In this document: positions 51,704 to 59,729 of the stretch, in pieces
Numbering within the stretch: position 1 is the stretch's first letter
How the letters are laid out: each line of letters starts with the position of its first letter
NCBI GenBank assembly: GCA_964397545.1
Contig: CAYNIW010000002.1
Location: forward strand, 91,306 to 155,305
Reading direction: 5' to 3'
Length of the DNA stretch: 64,000 bases
DNA from: JAFGIG01 sp964397545
GTDB taxonomy: Bacteria > SDB-A
Notes under the pieces: model-generated
Database searches by the model: none
The model's input: the letters and a program-made list of their open reading frames with translations, nothing else
Told to the model about the DNA's origin: nothing
Made by a program: the position numbers and the translations under genes

Positions 51704-51727
51704 AAGATAACTGATAAAGGAGGTAAG

Positions 51728-51907
51728 ATGAGACCATACGTTAATGAAGCTGACTGTATTGCCTGCGGTTTATGTAAAGATGTCTGTCCGGCTGATCCCA
51801 AGGTTTTTGAAATAGAAGATAAAGCCAAAGTCGTCAATCCCGACGCCTGCACCGGTTGCATGGAATGTCAGAACAACTGCCCTGTCAGCTGCATTGAAGT
51901 AAAGTAG
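51728..51907 (+). CDS. Small 2[4Fe-4S] ferredoxin
   Basis: A 59-residue electron carrier with two cluster motifs. The first is CIACGLC followed by VCP; the second is CTGCMEC followed by NCP. Each gives CxxCxxC...CP, so both clusters look complete. A strong AAGGAGG site precedes the ATG. It is a single-gene unit with its own promoter and terminator. Partners such as pyruvate:ferredoxin oxidoreductase or hydrogenase are not in the window, so its use is unknown, but it fits an anaerobic or microaerobic metabolism. Confidence 0.93.
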   Translation: MRPYVNEADCIACGLCKDVCPADPKVFEIEDKAKVVNPDACTGCMECQNNCPVSCIEVK

Positions 51908-51923
51908 AAATACCGATTTTTTC

Positions 51924-51954
51924 AGCTCCCCTCACAGGGAGCTTTCTTTTTTTT
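51924..51954 (+). terminator. Intrinsic terminator after ferredoxin
   Basis: A 7-bp stem (agctccc/gggagct) with a CTCACA loop is followed by TTCTTTTTTTT. It lies 16 bp past the ferredoxin stop and before the next promoter. Confidence 0.88.
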
Positions 51955-51960
51955 GGAGTG

Positions 51961-51989
51961 TTGAGTTTTTTTCCTATATACCTTATAAT
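51961..51989 (+). promoter_or_regulatory. Promoter for the export protein-pfp-pck run
   Basis: TTGAGT (51961-51966) and a perfect TATAAT (51984-51989) are 17 bp apart. Transcription would start near 51996. AAGGAG at 52011-52016 precedes the ATG at 52025. Confidence 0.7.
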
Positions 51990-52024
51990 CACCTTTTTCA
52001 ACTGAATACTAAGGAGAATTCTTT

Positions 52025-53257
52025 ATGCCTTTTTTTGTTCTATTTATTCAATTTTTGACTCTCTCGCAGGTTAGAGACGATGTCTATCTTATAAACCCTG
52101 AAACTTACGTTCTTCACCCGAGAGACAGGCTTCAACTCGTCATTTCCGGAGCACAGGGATTCGTGCAGGATCTCGTCGTAAATGGAGACGGGACAATGAT
52201 AGTCACTGTCGGTTCTCCTGGGACAATAGCCGAGCCTTCCGAACTTCCGGTGCCGGGTGAAACGAGTATGCTCACCGCGGATTTCGCCACCGGAATGCCG
52301 CTTGGAGTAGTTTACGCGGACGGTAAAACCTTGAAAGAAGTCGAAACTGAAGTCAGGCAGATAGTCAGAAAATATTACACGGGGGTGGAAGTTCGTCTTG
52401 TAATTGTCAGACCGAGGCATTTTATTATTCTTCCCACCGGCGCTGTTCAGGACAACCTGCCTCTTGAGGTGGCTCCTTTGATGAGAGTCTCAAATATCAT
52501 AGGTTCAATACTTTTCAAACCTACGGCTTCGCTGATGAACATAGAACTCAGATTTCTCGATGGAAGCGTTGATACGGCGGATTACATAAGGTATATTCTC
52601 ACCGGCGACATAAAATACGATCCGCCTTTCAGGGAAGAGGGAGTTGTTCTCTATTTCCCTGAAATGAATAATTCTGTTGCCCTCTTCGGAGCTGTTCAGC
52701 GTCACGGGACGGCCAATATATTTGAAGTGATAGACACTCTTGAAACTTTTCAGAGCGTTTCCGCCGTTCATGAAATCTATGACGGCGAAAACCTGAGAGA
52801 GCTTATACAGATAACCGGAGGATTCCTTCACAACGCCGACGTTTCAAACATAACAATCAAGAGAAACGGAACCGTGTTCAGAATTGACGGAAAAGACAAT
52901 TCGGCGATGGAAAATTTTGTTCTCGAAAACGGAGATACTATTCTGGTTCCGGAGATAAGAAATTCGGTGATAGTTCTCGGAGGGGTCAAAAATCCCGGTG
53001 AATACGCCTTTGTTCCAATGAAGACGGCTTTTGAATACGTCAGCATAGCCGGAGGAGTTACAGACCGGGGAATGCTGAACAGGATAAGCGTTTTTACTTA
53101 CGGAGGAGTCCGCAGAGGAGAAGGTATAAATACTCCGGTCGAAAGAGGAGATGTTGTAAAAGTCCCCGAAGTTACTTTTAAGTGGTGGCAGGATTACACT
53201 ACCGCTATAGGAGCTCTTGTCAGTCTCGCTTCTTTAATAATTCTGCTTTCCAGGTAA
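52025..53257 (+). CDS. Polysaccharide export protein (Wza-like, SLBB domains)
   Basis: A 410-residue exported protein. After a short signal peptide comes the poly_export domain: YVLHPRDRLQLVISG, VNGDGTMIVTVGSPG and LKEVETEVRQIVRKYYTGVEVRLVIV. Two or more SLBB-like domains follow (VALFGAVQRHGTANIFEV; VIVLGGVKNPGEYAFVP, then AFEYVSIAGGVTDRG). A C-terminal hydrophobic helix (AIGALVSLASLIILLSR) could anchor it. There is no lipobox Cys, unlike E. coli Wza. No Wzc kinase or glycan genes are adjacent; pfp follows by 13 bp. Confidence 0.88.
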   Translation: MPFFVLFIQFLTLSQVRDDVYLINPETYVLHPRDRLQLVISGAQGFVQDLVVNGDGTMIVTVGSPGTIAEPSELPVPGETSMLTADFATGMPLGVVYADGKTLKEVETEVRQIVRKYYTGVEVRLVIVRPRHFIILPTGAVQDNLPLEVAPLMRVSNIIGSILFKPTASLMNIELRFLDGSVDTADYIRYILTGDIKYDPPFREEGVVLYFPEMNNSVALFGAVQRHGTANIFEVIDTLETFQSVSAVHEIYDGENLRELIQITGGFLHNADVSNITIKRNGTVFRIDGKDNSAMENFVLENGDTILVPEIRNSVIVLGGVKNPGEYAFVPMKTAFEYVSIAGGVTDRGMLNRISVFTYGGVRRGEGINTPVERGDVVKVPEVTFKWWQDYTTAIGALVSLASLIILLSR

Positions 53258-53270
53258 CAGGAGGAGAAAT

Positions 53271-54482
53271 ATGGCTGAATTCATCGGAAAAGCCGTTGTA
53301 GCCCAGGGAGGAGGACCCACTGCGGTGATCAACCAGACGCTTGCCGGAATTGTCCTCAGATCCAAGCATTGCCGTCAGTTTTCTTCTCTATACGGAGCTG
53401 TAGGGGGCGTGAGGGGAATAATAGAAGAGAATTTCATCGACCTCGCTTCTGTTTCTTTCGGAAACCTCATAGCAGTCGCGAATACACCCGGAGCGGCGCT
53501 GAAGAGCACGAGAGACAAACCGGACGGCGAATACTGCAGAAAAATTTTCGAGATTTTTAAAAAGCACGATATACGATATTTCTTTTACATCGGCGGCAAC
53601 GATTCCGCCGACACTTGCAGGATAATTAACGAGAACGCCAACGAAAACAACTACGACCTCAGAGTTTATCACGTCCCGAAAACAATAGACAACGATCTTC
53701 TCGTCAACGACCACACTCCAGGATACGGATCAGCGGCAAAATATGTCGCTCAGGCATTTTCAGGTATAGACAGGGACAACGAATCACTCGGAGGTGTCTA
53801 TATCGGCGTAGTAATGGGAAGGCATGCCGGTTTCCTAACTGCGGCGTCAGCTCTCGCCAAAAAGAATGAAGAAAGCGCTCCGCACCTCGTCTTTTTGCCT
53901 GAATATCCTTTTGACACTGAAAGCTTTCTCGAAAAAATAAGCAATATTTACTCTGAATCCGGAAGATGCGTGATAGCTGTAAGCGAAGGGATAACAGATC
54001 CTTCAGGTGACCCTGTGATAGCTTGTCTTTCTGGAAAAAACAAGGAATACGATTCGCATGGCAACGTCCAGCTTTCAGGAACGGGAGCTCTCGGCGATAT
54101 GCTTTCGGATCTTGTAAAATCCAGGCTCGGTATTAAAAGAGTCAGATCTGATACTTTCGGATACCTTCAGAGGTCTTTCGCTGGATGTGTCAGCCCGACT
54201 GACGCGAAAGAAGCACGGGAATGCGGTGAGATGGCAGTAGTCTTTTCTTCCAATACAGAAAGAGACGGATCCGTGACTATTATCCGAACAGGCGAATACG
54301 AGGTCGAGTATGAGCTCTCTTCATTGCCTCAGATAGCCGGAAAGACTAAACTTATGCCCCAAGAGTTTTACGACCCCAAAAAAAGCATGCCTACTGAATC
54401 GTTTTTTAGATATGCCAGACCTTTGACAGGAGACCTGCCGATTTGTGAGAGGCTGAAAGCCCGGAGAATTAAGGTAAAATAA
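53271..54482 (+). CDS. pfp: Pyrophosphate-dependent 6-phosphofructokinase
   Basis: Reversible phosphofructokinase using PPi, 403 residues, acting in both glycolysis and gluconeogenesis. The N-terminus reads AQGGGPTAVINQTLAG. The diagnostic GGNDSADT has Asp where ATP-PFK has Gly (GGDGS), and PKTIDND carries the Lys that with the Asp excludes ATP. GVVMGRHAGFLTAASALA is the sugar-binding segment. Ribosome site AGGAGG. The choice of PPi over ATP is read from the Asp and Lys motifs. Confidence 0.93.
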   Translation: MAEFIGKAVVAQGGGPTAVINQTLAGIVLRSKHCRQFSSLYGAVGGVRGIIEENFIDLASVSFGNLIAVANTPGAALKSTRDKPDGEYCRKIFEIFKKHDIRYFFYIGGNDSADTCRIINENANENNYDLRVYHVPKTIDNDLLVNDHTPGYGSAAKYVAQAFSGIDRDNESLGGVYIGVVMGRHAGFLTAASALAKKNEESAPHLVFLPEYPFDTESFLEKISNIYSESGRCVIAVSEGITDPSGDPVIACLSGKNKEYDSHGNVQLSGTGALGDMLSDLVKSRLGIKRVRSDTFGYLQRSFAGCVSPTDAKEARECGEMAVVFSSNTERDGSVTIIRTGEYEVEYELSSLPQIAGKTKLMPQEFYDPKKSMPTESFFRYARPLTGDLPICERLKARRIKVK

Positions 54483-54497
54483 TAAAGGAGAGAGAAA

Positions 54498-56261
54498 ATG
54501 ACCCTCGATTTGATCCCTTCCGGCGTAGAGATTATTGACAACCCCGATCAGGAAAAATTTAGGGAGCTCACGCTGAAATACGGACCTGCTTCGATGAAAA
54601 CTTCTTACGGAAATATACTCAAGCTGACGAGAAATAAAGCGAGGAAAGCCGAATACACATATATTGTGACAGACGAACCTGGAGACGGCCTTTTTTCAAG
54701 CAAAACAATCACTCGGGAAAAAGCGCAAAAATACATACTTCAGGCAAGAGAATACATGAAAAATCTTGGAAAAATGATCAAAATCGACAGATACGTGGGG
54801 ATAGGGGAAAGAGCAGTCGGAGTCACCTGGTTTTACGATCCCGAATCGGCAAATATCGGCGCTATGCAGCAGGTTCTGGCTTTTCCGAGGTCGGATGTGG
54901 AAAGCGAAGAGTCGCTGAAAAAGCCTTTTGAACCGGTTTTCAACCTCGTTTTTCTGGCCGGATTTCCCGCCAAAGGCATGCCCGGAGACCAAGCTATTTT
55001 TTTTGATATTGAAAAATATGTCACTTACGTGATGGGGCCGGATTATTTCGGAGAGAGCAAAAAAGGAATGCTCAGAATGCTGAACGAATACGTCTATCAA
55101 AAAGGGGGACTTGTTCTCCATGCCGGAGCAAAAATTGTTAAGATGAAGGATAAAAAGATATCTGTGGCTGTAATGGGTCTTTCAGGAACTGGAAAAACAA
55201 CCACGACTTTCTCCAAACAAGGTGAATACAGCAGACCTATTCAGGATGACATGATCTCTCTCTGGCCGGACGGAACTTTTTCTATAACCGAAAACGGCTG
55301 TTTTGCAAAAACATACGGCCTGACGGAAGCGACTGAGCCTGTCATATACCGAGGAACTTTAAGCCCCGGAGCTTGGGTGGAGAATGTCTTTCCCGATGAA
55401 AAAGGGGAATTTGATTTTTCAAAGGATGTTCTTAAACCGGAAGAGGTTTCAAGGCTGAAAAAAATGCTCGTAGAATCAGGAGCGGACCCCGAAAAAGTCC
55501 AAAAATACATATCAGGCGAAGTGAAAGCCCAAGAAGTGATAGACGAATACATGACTCCGGCGGACGGATGGGATTTTGTGGTCTGGACTCAAAACGGCAG
55601 ATCGATAATTCCGATGAAAGATATCGAGAACGCCGCGGATTTCAAGGATTTGCCGCCCTTAAAATCTCTCGGCATACTAAACCGGGATGAAGGAAGCGAT
55701 GCCGCTACGCCCGGAATAGTCCTTTTTTCTTCCTCCGAACAGACCGCAGGTTATTTCATGCTCGGCGAGACATCCAAGACTTCAGCGGCCGGCAAAGACA
55801 GAGGAAAAACGCGTTCTCCGTTCACACAGCCTTTCTTTCCTAGATCTCATAAACTTCAGGCGGACAGATTCAGGGACATATCATTGAGTTTTGAAGGGCT
55901 CCAATCCTGGATGATGAATACGGGCTACATAGGGGGCGACGGAAAGGATGTTGAAAATAAAAAGGCATTAAAAGTCAAAATATCACACTCTTCAGCAATG
56001 ATAGAAGCGCTCTTTGAGGAGAAAATCGCGTGGAAAGAAGATCCGGATTTCGGCTATCTCATAGCAGACGTGGAAAATCCCCTCAACGCTTGGCTTCTGG
56101 AAAGGGTCCCCAAAGAGATACTCAATCCTGTCTTGTTTTTCGAAAAACAGGGAAGGATAAAAGAATACAAAACATGGGTTGCCAGAATGAAGGATGAAAG
56201 GCGCGCTTTTTTGAAAAAATACATGGTCGAGGACAACATAGTCGAAGCTGTGTGCGGATGA
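54498..56261 (+). CDS. Divergent ATP-type phosphoenolpyruvate carboxykinase-like enzyme
   Basis: PEPCK superfamily, 587 residues (usual ATP-PEPCK about 530-540). The kinase-1a loop is MGLSGTGKTTTT and the kinase-2 region RPIQDDMISLW. YFGESKKGM and LVLHAGAK supply the Lys and His that bind Mn in ATP-PEPCK; NGRSIIPMKDIEN matches the NTRxxYP segment. The N-terminal TGRSPKDK substrate motif is not recognisable; the aligned place reads TRNKARKAEYTYIVTDE. It is therefore either a distant PEPCK or a relative with changed substrate. It follows pfp by 15 bp with AAAGGAG. PEP formation from oxaloacetate next to PPi-PFK would suit gluconeogenesis. Confidence 0.78.
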   Translation: MTLDLIPSGVEIIDNPDQEKFRELTLKYGPASMKTSYGNILKLTRNKARKAEYTYIVTDEPGDGLFSSKTITREKAQKYILQAREYMKNLGKMIKIDRYVGIGERAVGVTWFYDPESANIGAMQQVLAFPRSDVESEESLKKPFEPVFNLVFLAGFPAKGMPGDQAIFFDIEKYVTYVMGPDYFGESKKGMLRMLNEYVYQKGGLVLHAGAKIVKMKDKKISVAVMGLSGTGKTTTTFSKQGEYSRPIQDDMISLWPDGTFSITENGCFAKTYGLTEATEPVIYRGTLSPGAWVENVFPDEKGEFDFSKDVLKPEEVSRLKKMLVESGADPEKVQKYISGEVKAQEVIDEYMTPADGWDFVVWTQNGRSIIPMKDIENAADFKDLPPLKSLGILNRDEGSDAATPGIVLFSSSEQTAGYFMLGETSKTSAAGKDRGKTRSPFTQPFFPRSHKLQADRFRDISLSFEGLQSWMMNTGYIGGDGKDVENKKALKVKISHSSAMIEALFEEKIAWKEDPDFGYLIADVENPLNAWLLERVPKEILNPVLFFEKQGRIKEYKTWVARMKDERRAFLKKYMVEDNIVEAVCG

Positions 56262-56273
56262 TATCTGCCGCTT

Positions 56274-59200
56274 TCAGTAGCGCCAAATCCACTGAACTCC
56301 GACGCCCATGATGTCCTGATGATCTTTGTTGAGAAATAACGATGTGTTCTTCCAGATTCTGTAAGTCATGGTCACATCTGCCGGGGTGTTGTTGAGGATA
56401 TCTTTTTTATATTCTATATAGACGTTCCTTGTCACGTATTTTGCCAAGGTGAGTTTAGCGCTGTTGGATGTCCCTACGCCGGTTTCCAGGTTTATTACAT
56501 TGAGATTCAGAGCTCTTTCGAGTCTTGAAAACACTCTCGTGCGGAGAAGATAATTCACAGCTCTGTTGGGGACAGCGGAGGTGATTGTGGATATTGAAGA
56601 GATATTACTCCATGTCGTGTTGAAAGTGAGAAGAGATATTATGTCCTGCTGCGACATTTTCGGTTCCGAAGAGAGAGTGAGAAGCGGGGTGTTTATGTTG
56701 CCTGAGAGCCGGGCAGTGATGGTCACTGTCTTAGTCTCCGGGGGAGTTCCGCTCGACGGGTCGGTGTAAAAAACCTCGGTTTCTCCCGTGAAATCAATCA
56801 TTCCGTCAATTTCGGTTGAATCCGTCATCAAAAAAAGCTTTCCATCGGTTATGTTGAAGCTTCTGTCGAGATAGAAGATTTTGCCCCTTTCAGCCGTCAG
56901 TTCGCCTTTTGTATAGATTACGTTCCCGAAAGAGGAGACGTTGTATGTTCCGCTCAGTTCGACCTCAGCTAGTTCATGCCTGAAAATAATATTGCCAGAG
57001 GATCCGTCAATGAAAAGCTCCAGATCCGGAATTTCAACACCTATGTTTTCGGGTTGATTTGATTCCGGAACAGGGGATATAAGCGCCTGATTGACTATTG
57101 CCTCGCCTTTTACCGTGGAATGGAAACTCGAATCCACCATTATTTCGAGGTTGCCGGTCACGTTTGCCCATATTCCTTCGATCCCGGTGTAATCTATTTC
57201 CCTGAATGCAATAAAAATATCGGAGACAAAGCTTCTGTATCCTTTGTTGAAAACAACGCTTCCTTCTATGTCGAAATCTCCGCGGGAATTTTTTCCTGTA
57301 ACCTTAAAGGAAACAGAATCGTTATGAAAAACCGCACTTGCCCCGATATCCCGGGCAATCTGCCCTGCAGGCTTGACAAAAGCCGCGCCGTCACGGATTT
57401 CCGCACTTCCGAAAATGTCAAGATCCTGGTATGTCCCCTTTAAGGAAACTTGACCATAGACATTTCCGGAAAGCATTACTGCGATATCTGAAAGAAATTC
57501 AAGCGGCCAGAGTCCTATGTCGTTGAGATAAAAGTTCAGGTCAATTTCATGGGATGATCCAAAAGGCAAATGCCCTGAAATAAAAGACGATTTTTCCTGA
57601 TATACTATTTCACACGAGTCTATATCGAGACCGCTTTTAGAGATAACACCTCTTAAAGTAATTCCGTCAATAGTAAATTGGCCGGATCTGATTTTGCCCG
57701 ATCTGAGAAATACATGAGAGACGGGACTGCCGACAGGACCCCAAAAATCAGACCTGAGGCTCAATTGGCCGGAAAGCGGCGGAACTGCGGAAAAATTGCT
57801 TGTAAGGCTCAAAGGTATGCCTTCTATGTTGAGAAAACCGTTTATTTCGCCTTCGGACAGAAGACAGGAAGCGGTAAGTTCTAAATCGGAAAAACCTGAA
57901 GCGGAGAAAGTGTCAATAAAAACACCTTTATCGGAAAACATCAGAGAAATATCTGAATTCGAGTTGATATAAAATGAATCGTAGGAAAACTCAAATCCCT
58001 TCATTGACAGTTGAGAAATCTTTTCGTCATAGGAGAAATCAGAACTCGCGGCCAACAAGCCGGATGAAAGGGCGGCTGAACCCTGAAGTATTCCGTCAGT
58101 CAAGTTTGCAGATGCCGATATTCTGTCTGCCTTAAAACCGCCTAAATCAACATATTCTCCGTATATATCAACCATGTCTGCCGAGAAGTTTCTGATGTCG
58201 AATTTTCTCAGCTCTATGTCCGCTTTTCCTGCGGTAATATTTTGGTATTGGGCTTCCCGGGCACTGAGAGACGCAAAAATATATCTGCCGTCAAATCTGA
58301 AATTGCCGTTGACTGTTCCGTTTAACGGGATTTTTGTGAGTTCGAGGGCGTTTAAAACGCTGATGTTAAAATCTCTTAAGTCGCAATAGACATTGTAACC
58401 TTTGGCAGAAAAATCTCCAGATCCTGTAAAACGGCCGTATTTTTCTGTAATGCAAGAAAAAGTTGTTTTATAAATTCCGTCTCCGGTTGAAACCGAACCC
58501 GTAAATGAGTTGACGGATATCCCGTTGAGCGAAGAGTTGAGGAGAGAAAATAAGACTTCTCCTCTTAAATCACCGGAATCTTTGAGGTTTTTAATCCATC
58601 CCTCCGCCGAACCGTTGGATGAAAATGAAAATTTTAGGAAACTGGATAACTGGGCGAAGTCATCTGTTCCGAGGTTATGAAAGATAGAATAAAAATTAAG
58701 TGAATCCTCTTCCAGTGCATAACAAAATGTGCCGAAGAGCTCTCCGTGGCCGAAAAAAAATTGTGAGCTGTCGGAAGATACTATTCCGTCTTCATACGAC
58801 ATAATTGAAAACAAAGAGTCTATTGAGTTTTGTCCGAGAGACGGATTTTGGGCTTTGATAGTGAACCGGGCGTCTTTTAACTCTTCACGATAGGAGAATT
58901 TTCCCGAGCCCGTTACATCGCCGGATACGTCCACGATCCACTGCTGAGCTTGTGTCCAGAAAGTGTCTATAACCGTGTTGAAGGTCATCTCTCTTGAAAA
59001 AAAATCAGTTCGGCCCATGATATATAAATTTTGGGTCATAATCTCAAAAACACCTGAAAACCTCATGTCGGGATACATTGCAAAATCAGAGTTAAATGAG
59101 ACTTTCTGAGGTAAATACGCAGTGAAAAAATCCGCGTCTTCTATAGACACGTTGATGCCCTCGGGGAAAGAAGAGACACTTGCGGAAACTGAAATATCCT

Positions 59201-59729
59201 TTATCTCAGAATTAAGGAGCATAATGCTCGAGTTCGTCACCAGAATTTTTTCAATGGCGAATTTTGGGAAAGTGATGTCTTTATGAGGGGATTCGTCTGT
59301 TTTAAGAGTGTCGAAATTCCAGTTCAGAGAACCGTTTTCTGAGCGATAAAAACTGAGCTTCAGGCCGTCGACAAATATGTTTTTTACGCTTTTTTTTTCG
59401 ATAAGATCCAATACTTCAAAAGAGACTTCGGCGTATGAACAGGTTAAGAGCAGTTCGTCTCTGTTGTTTTGAACTATGAGGTTTTTCACGAAGAAGGAAG
59501 GCTTGAAATAGAATCCAATTTGCTGGTAAGTTATCTCGATGTCAAGGCTTTGTTCGAGGATTTTTACCAGCTCAACGGCGGCAAATTTAGCTGTCTTGCC
59601 CCTGAAAATACTTAGGAACGCGAAATACATAATCAAAAAAGTCAGAAGAAGAGGTCCGATCCTGAGCCTCGGAATAAACTTTCTCCACAGCTTTTTGCCG
59701 TTTTTATCAGAACGGGTTCCCGAAAGCAA
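56274..59729 (-). CDS. tamB: TamB-like translocation and assembly protein (AsmA superfamily)
   Basis: A long beta-solenoid that bridges the membranes and helps outer-membrane protein insertion or lipid transport, 1151 residues. A membrane anchor (about 25-45) is followed by repeated beta-strands and the C-terminal DUF490/TamB domain, with MSQQDIISLLTFNTTW and VTRNVYIEYKKDIL. The start is uncertain: TTG at 59729 overlaps the upstream barrel gene by 23 bp and no in-frame ATG precedes the anchor. Its place directly after a TamA-like gene is the classic pairing. Confidence 0.88.
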   Translation of the reverse strand: MLSGTRSDKNGKKLWRKFIPRLRIGPLLLTFLIMYFAFLSIFRGKTAKFAAVELVKILEQSLDIEITYQQIGFYFKPSFFVKNLIVQNNRDELLLTCSYAEVSFEVLDLIEKKSVKNIFVDGLKLSFYRSENGSLNWNFDTLKTDESPHKDITFPKFAIEKILVTNSSIMLLNSEIKDISVSASVSSFPEGINVSIEDADFFTAYLPQKVSFNSDFAMYPDMRFSGVFEIMTQNLYIMGRTDFFSREMTFNTVIDTFWTQAQQWIVDVSGDVTGSGKFSYREELKDARFTIKAQNPSLGQNSIDSLFSIMSYEDGIVSSDSSQFFFGHGELFGTFCYALEEDSLNFYSIFHNLGTDDFAQLSSFLKFSFSSNGSAEGWIKNLKDSGDLRGEVLFSLLNSSLNGISVNSFTGSVSTGDGIYKTTFSCITEKYGRFTGSGDFSAKGYNVYCDLRDFNISVLNALELTKIPLNGTVNGNFRFDGRYIFASLSAREAQYQNITAGKADIELRKFDIRNFSADMVDIYGEYVDLGGFKADRISASANLTDGILQGSAALSSGLLAASSDFSYDEKISQLSMKGFEFSYDSFYINSNSDISLMFSDKGVFIDTFSASGFSDLELTASCLLSEGEINGFLNIEGIPLSLTSNFSAVPPLSGQLSLRSDFWGPVGSPVSHVFLRSGKIRSGQFTIDGITLRGVISKSGLDIDSCEIVYQEKSSFISGHLPFGSSHEIDLNFYLNDIGLWPLEFLSDIAVMLSGNVYGQVSLKGTYQDLDIFGSAEIRDGAAFVKPAGQIARDIGASAVFHNDSVSFKVTGKNSRGDFDIEGSVVFNKGYRSFVSDIFIAFREIDYTGIEGIWANVTGNLEIMVDSSFHSTVKGEAIVNQALISPVPESNQPENIGVEIPDLELFIDGSSGNIIFRHELAEVELSGTYNVSSFGNVIYTKGELTAERGKIFYLDRSFNITDGKLFLMTDSTEIDGMIDFTGETEVFYTDPSSGTPPETKTVTITARLSGNINTPLLTLSSEPKMSQQDIISLLTFNTTWSNISSISTITSAVPNRAVNYLLRTRVFSRLERALNLNVINLETGVGTSNSAKLTLAKYVTRNVYIEYKKDILNNTPADVTMTYRIWKNTSLFLNKDHQDIMGVGVQWIWRY

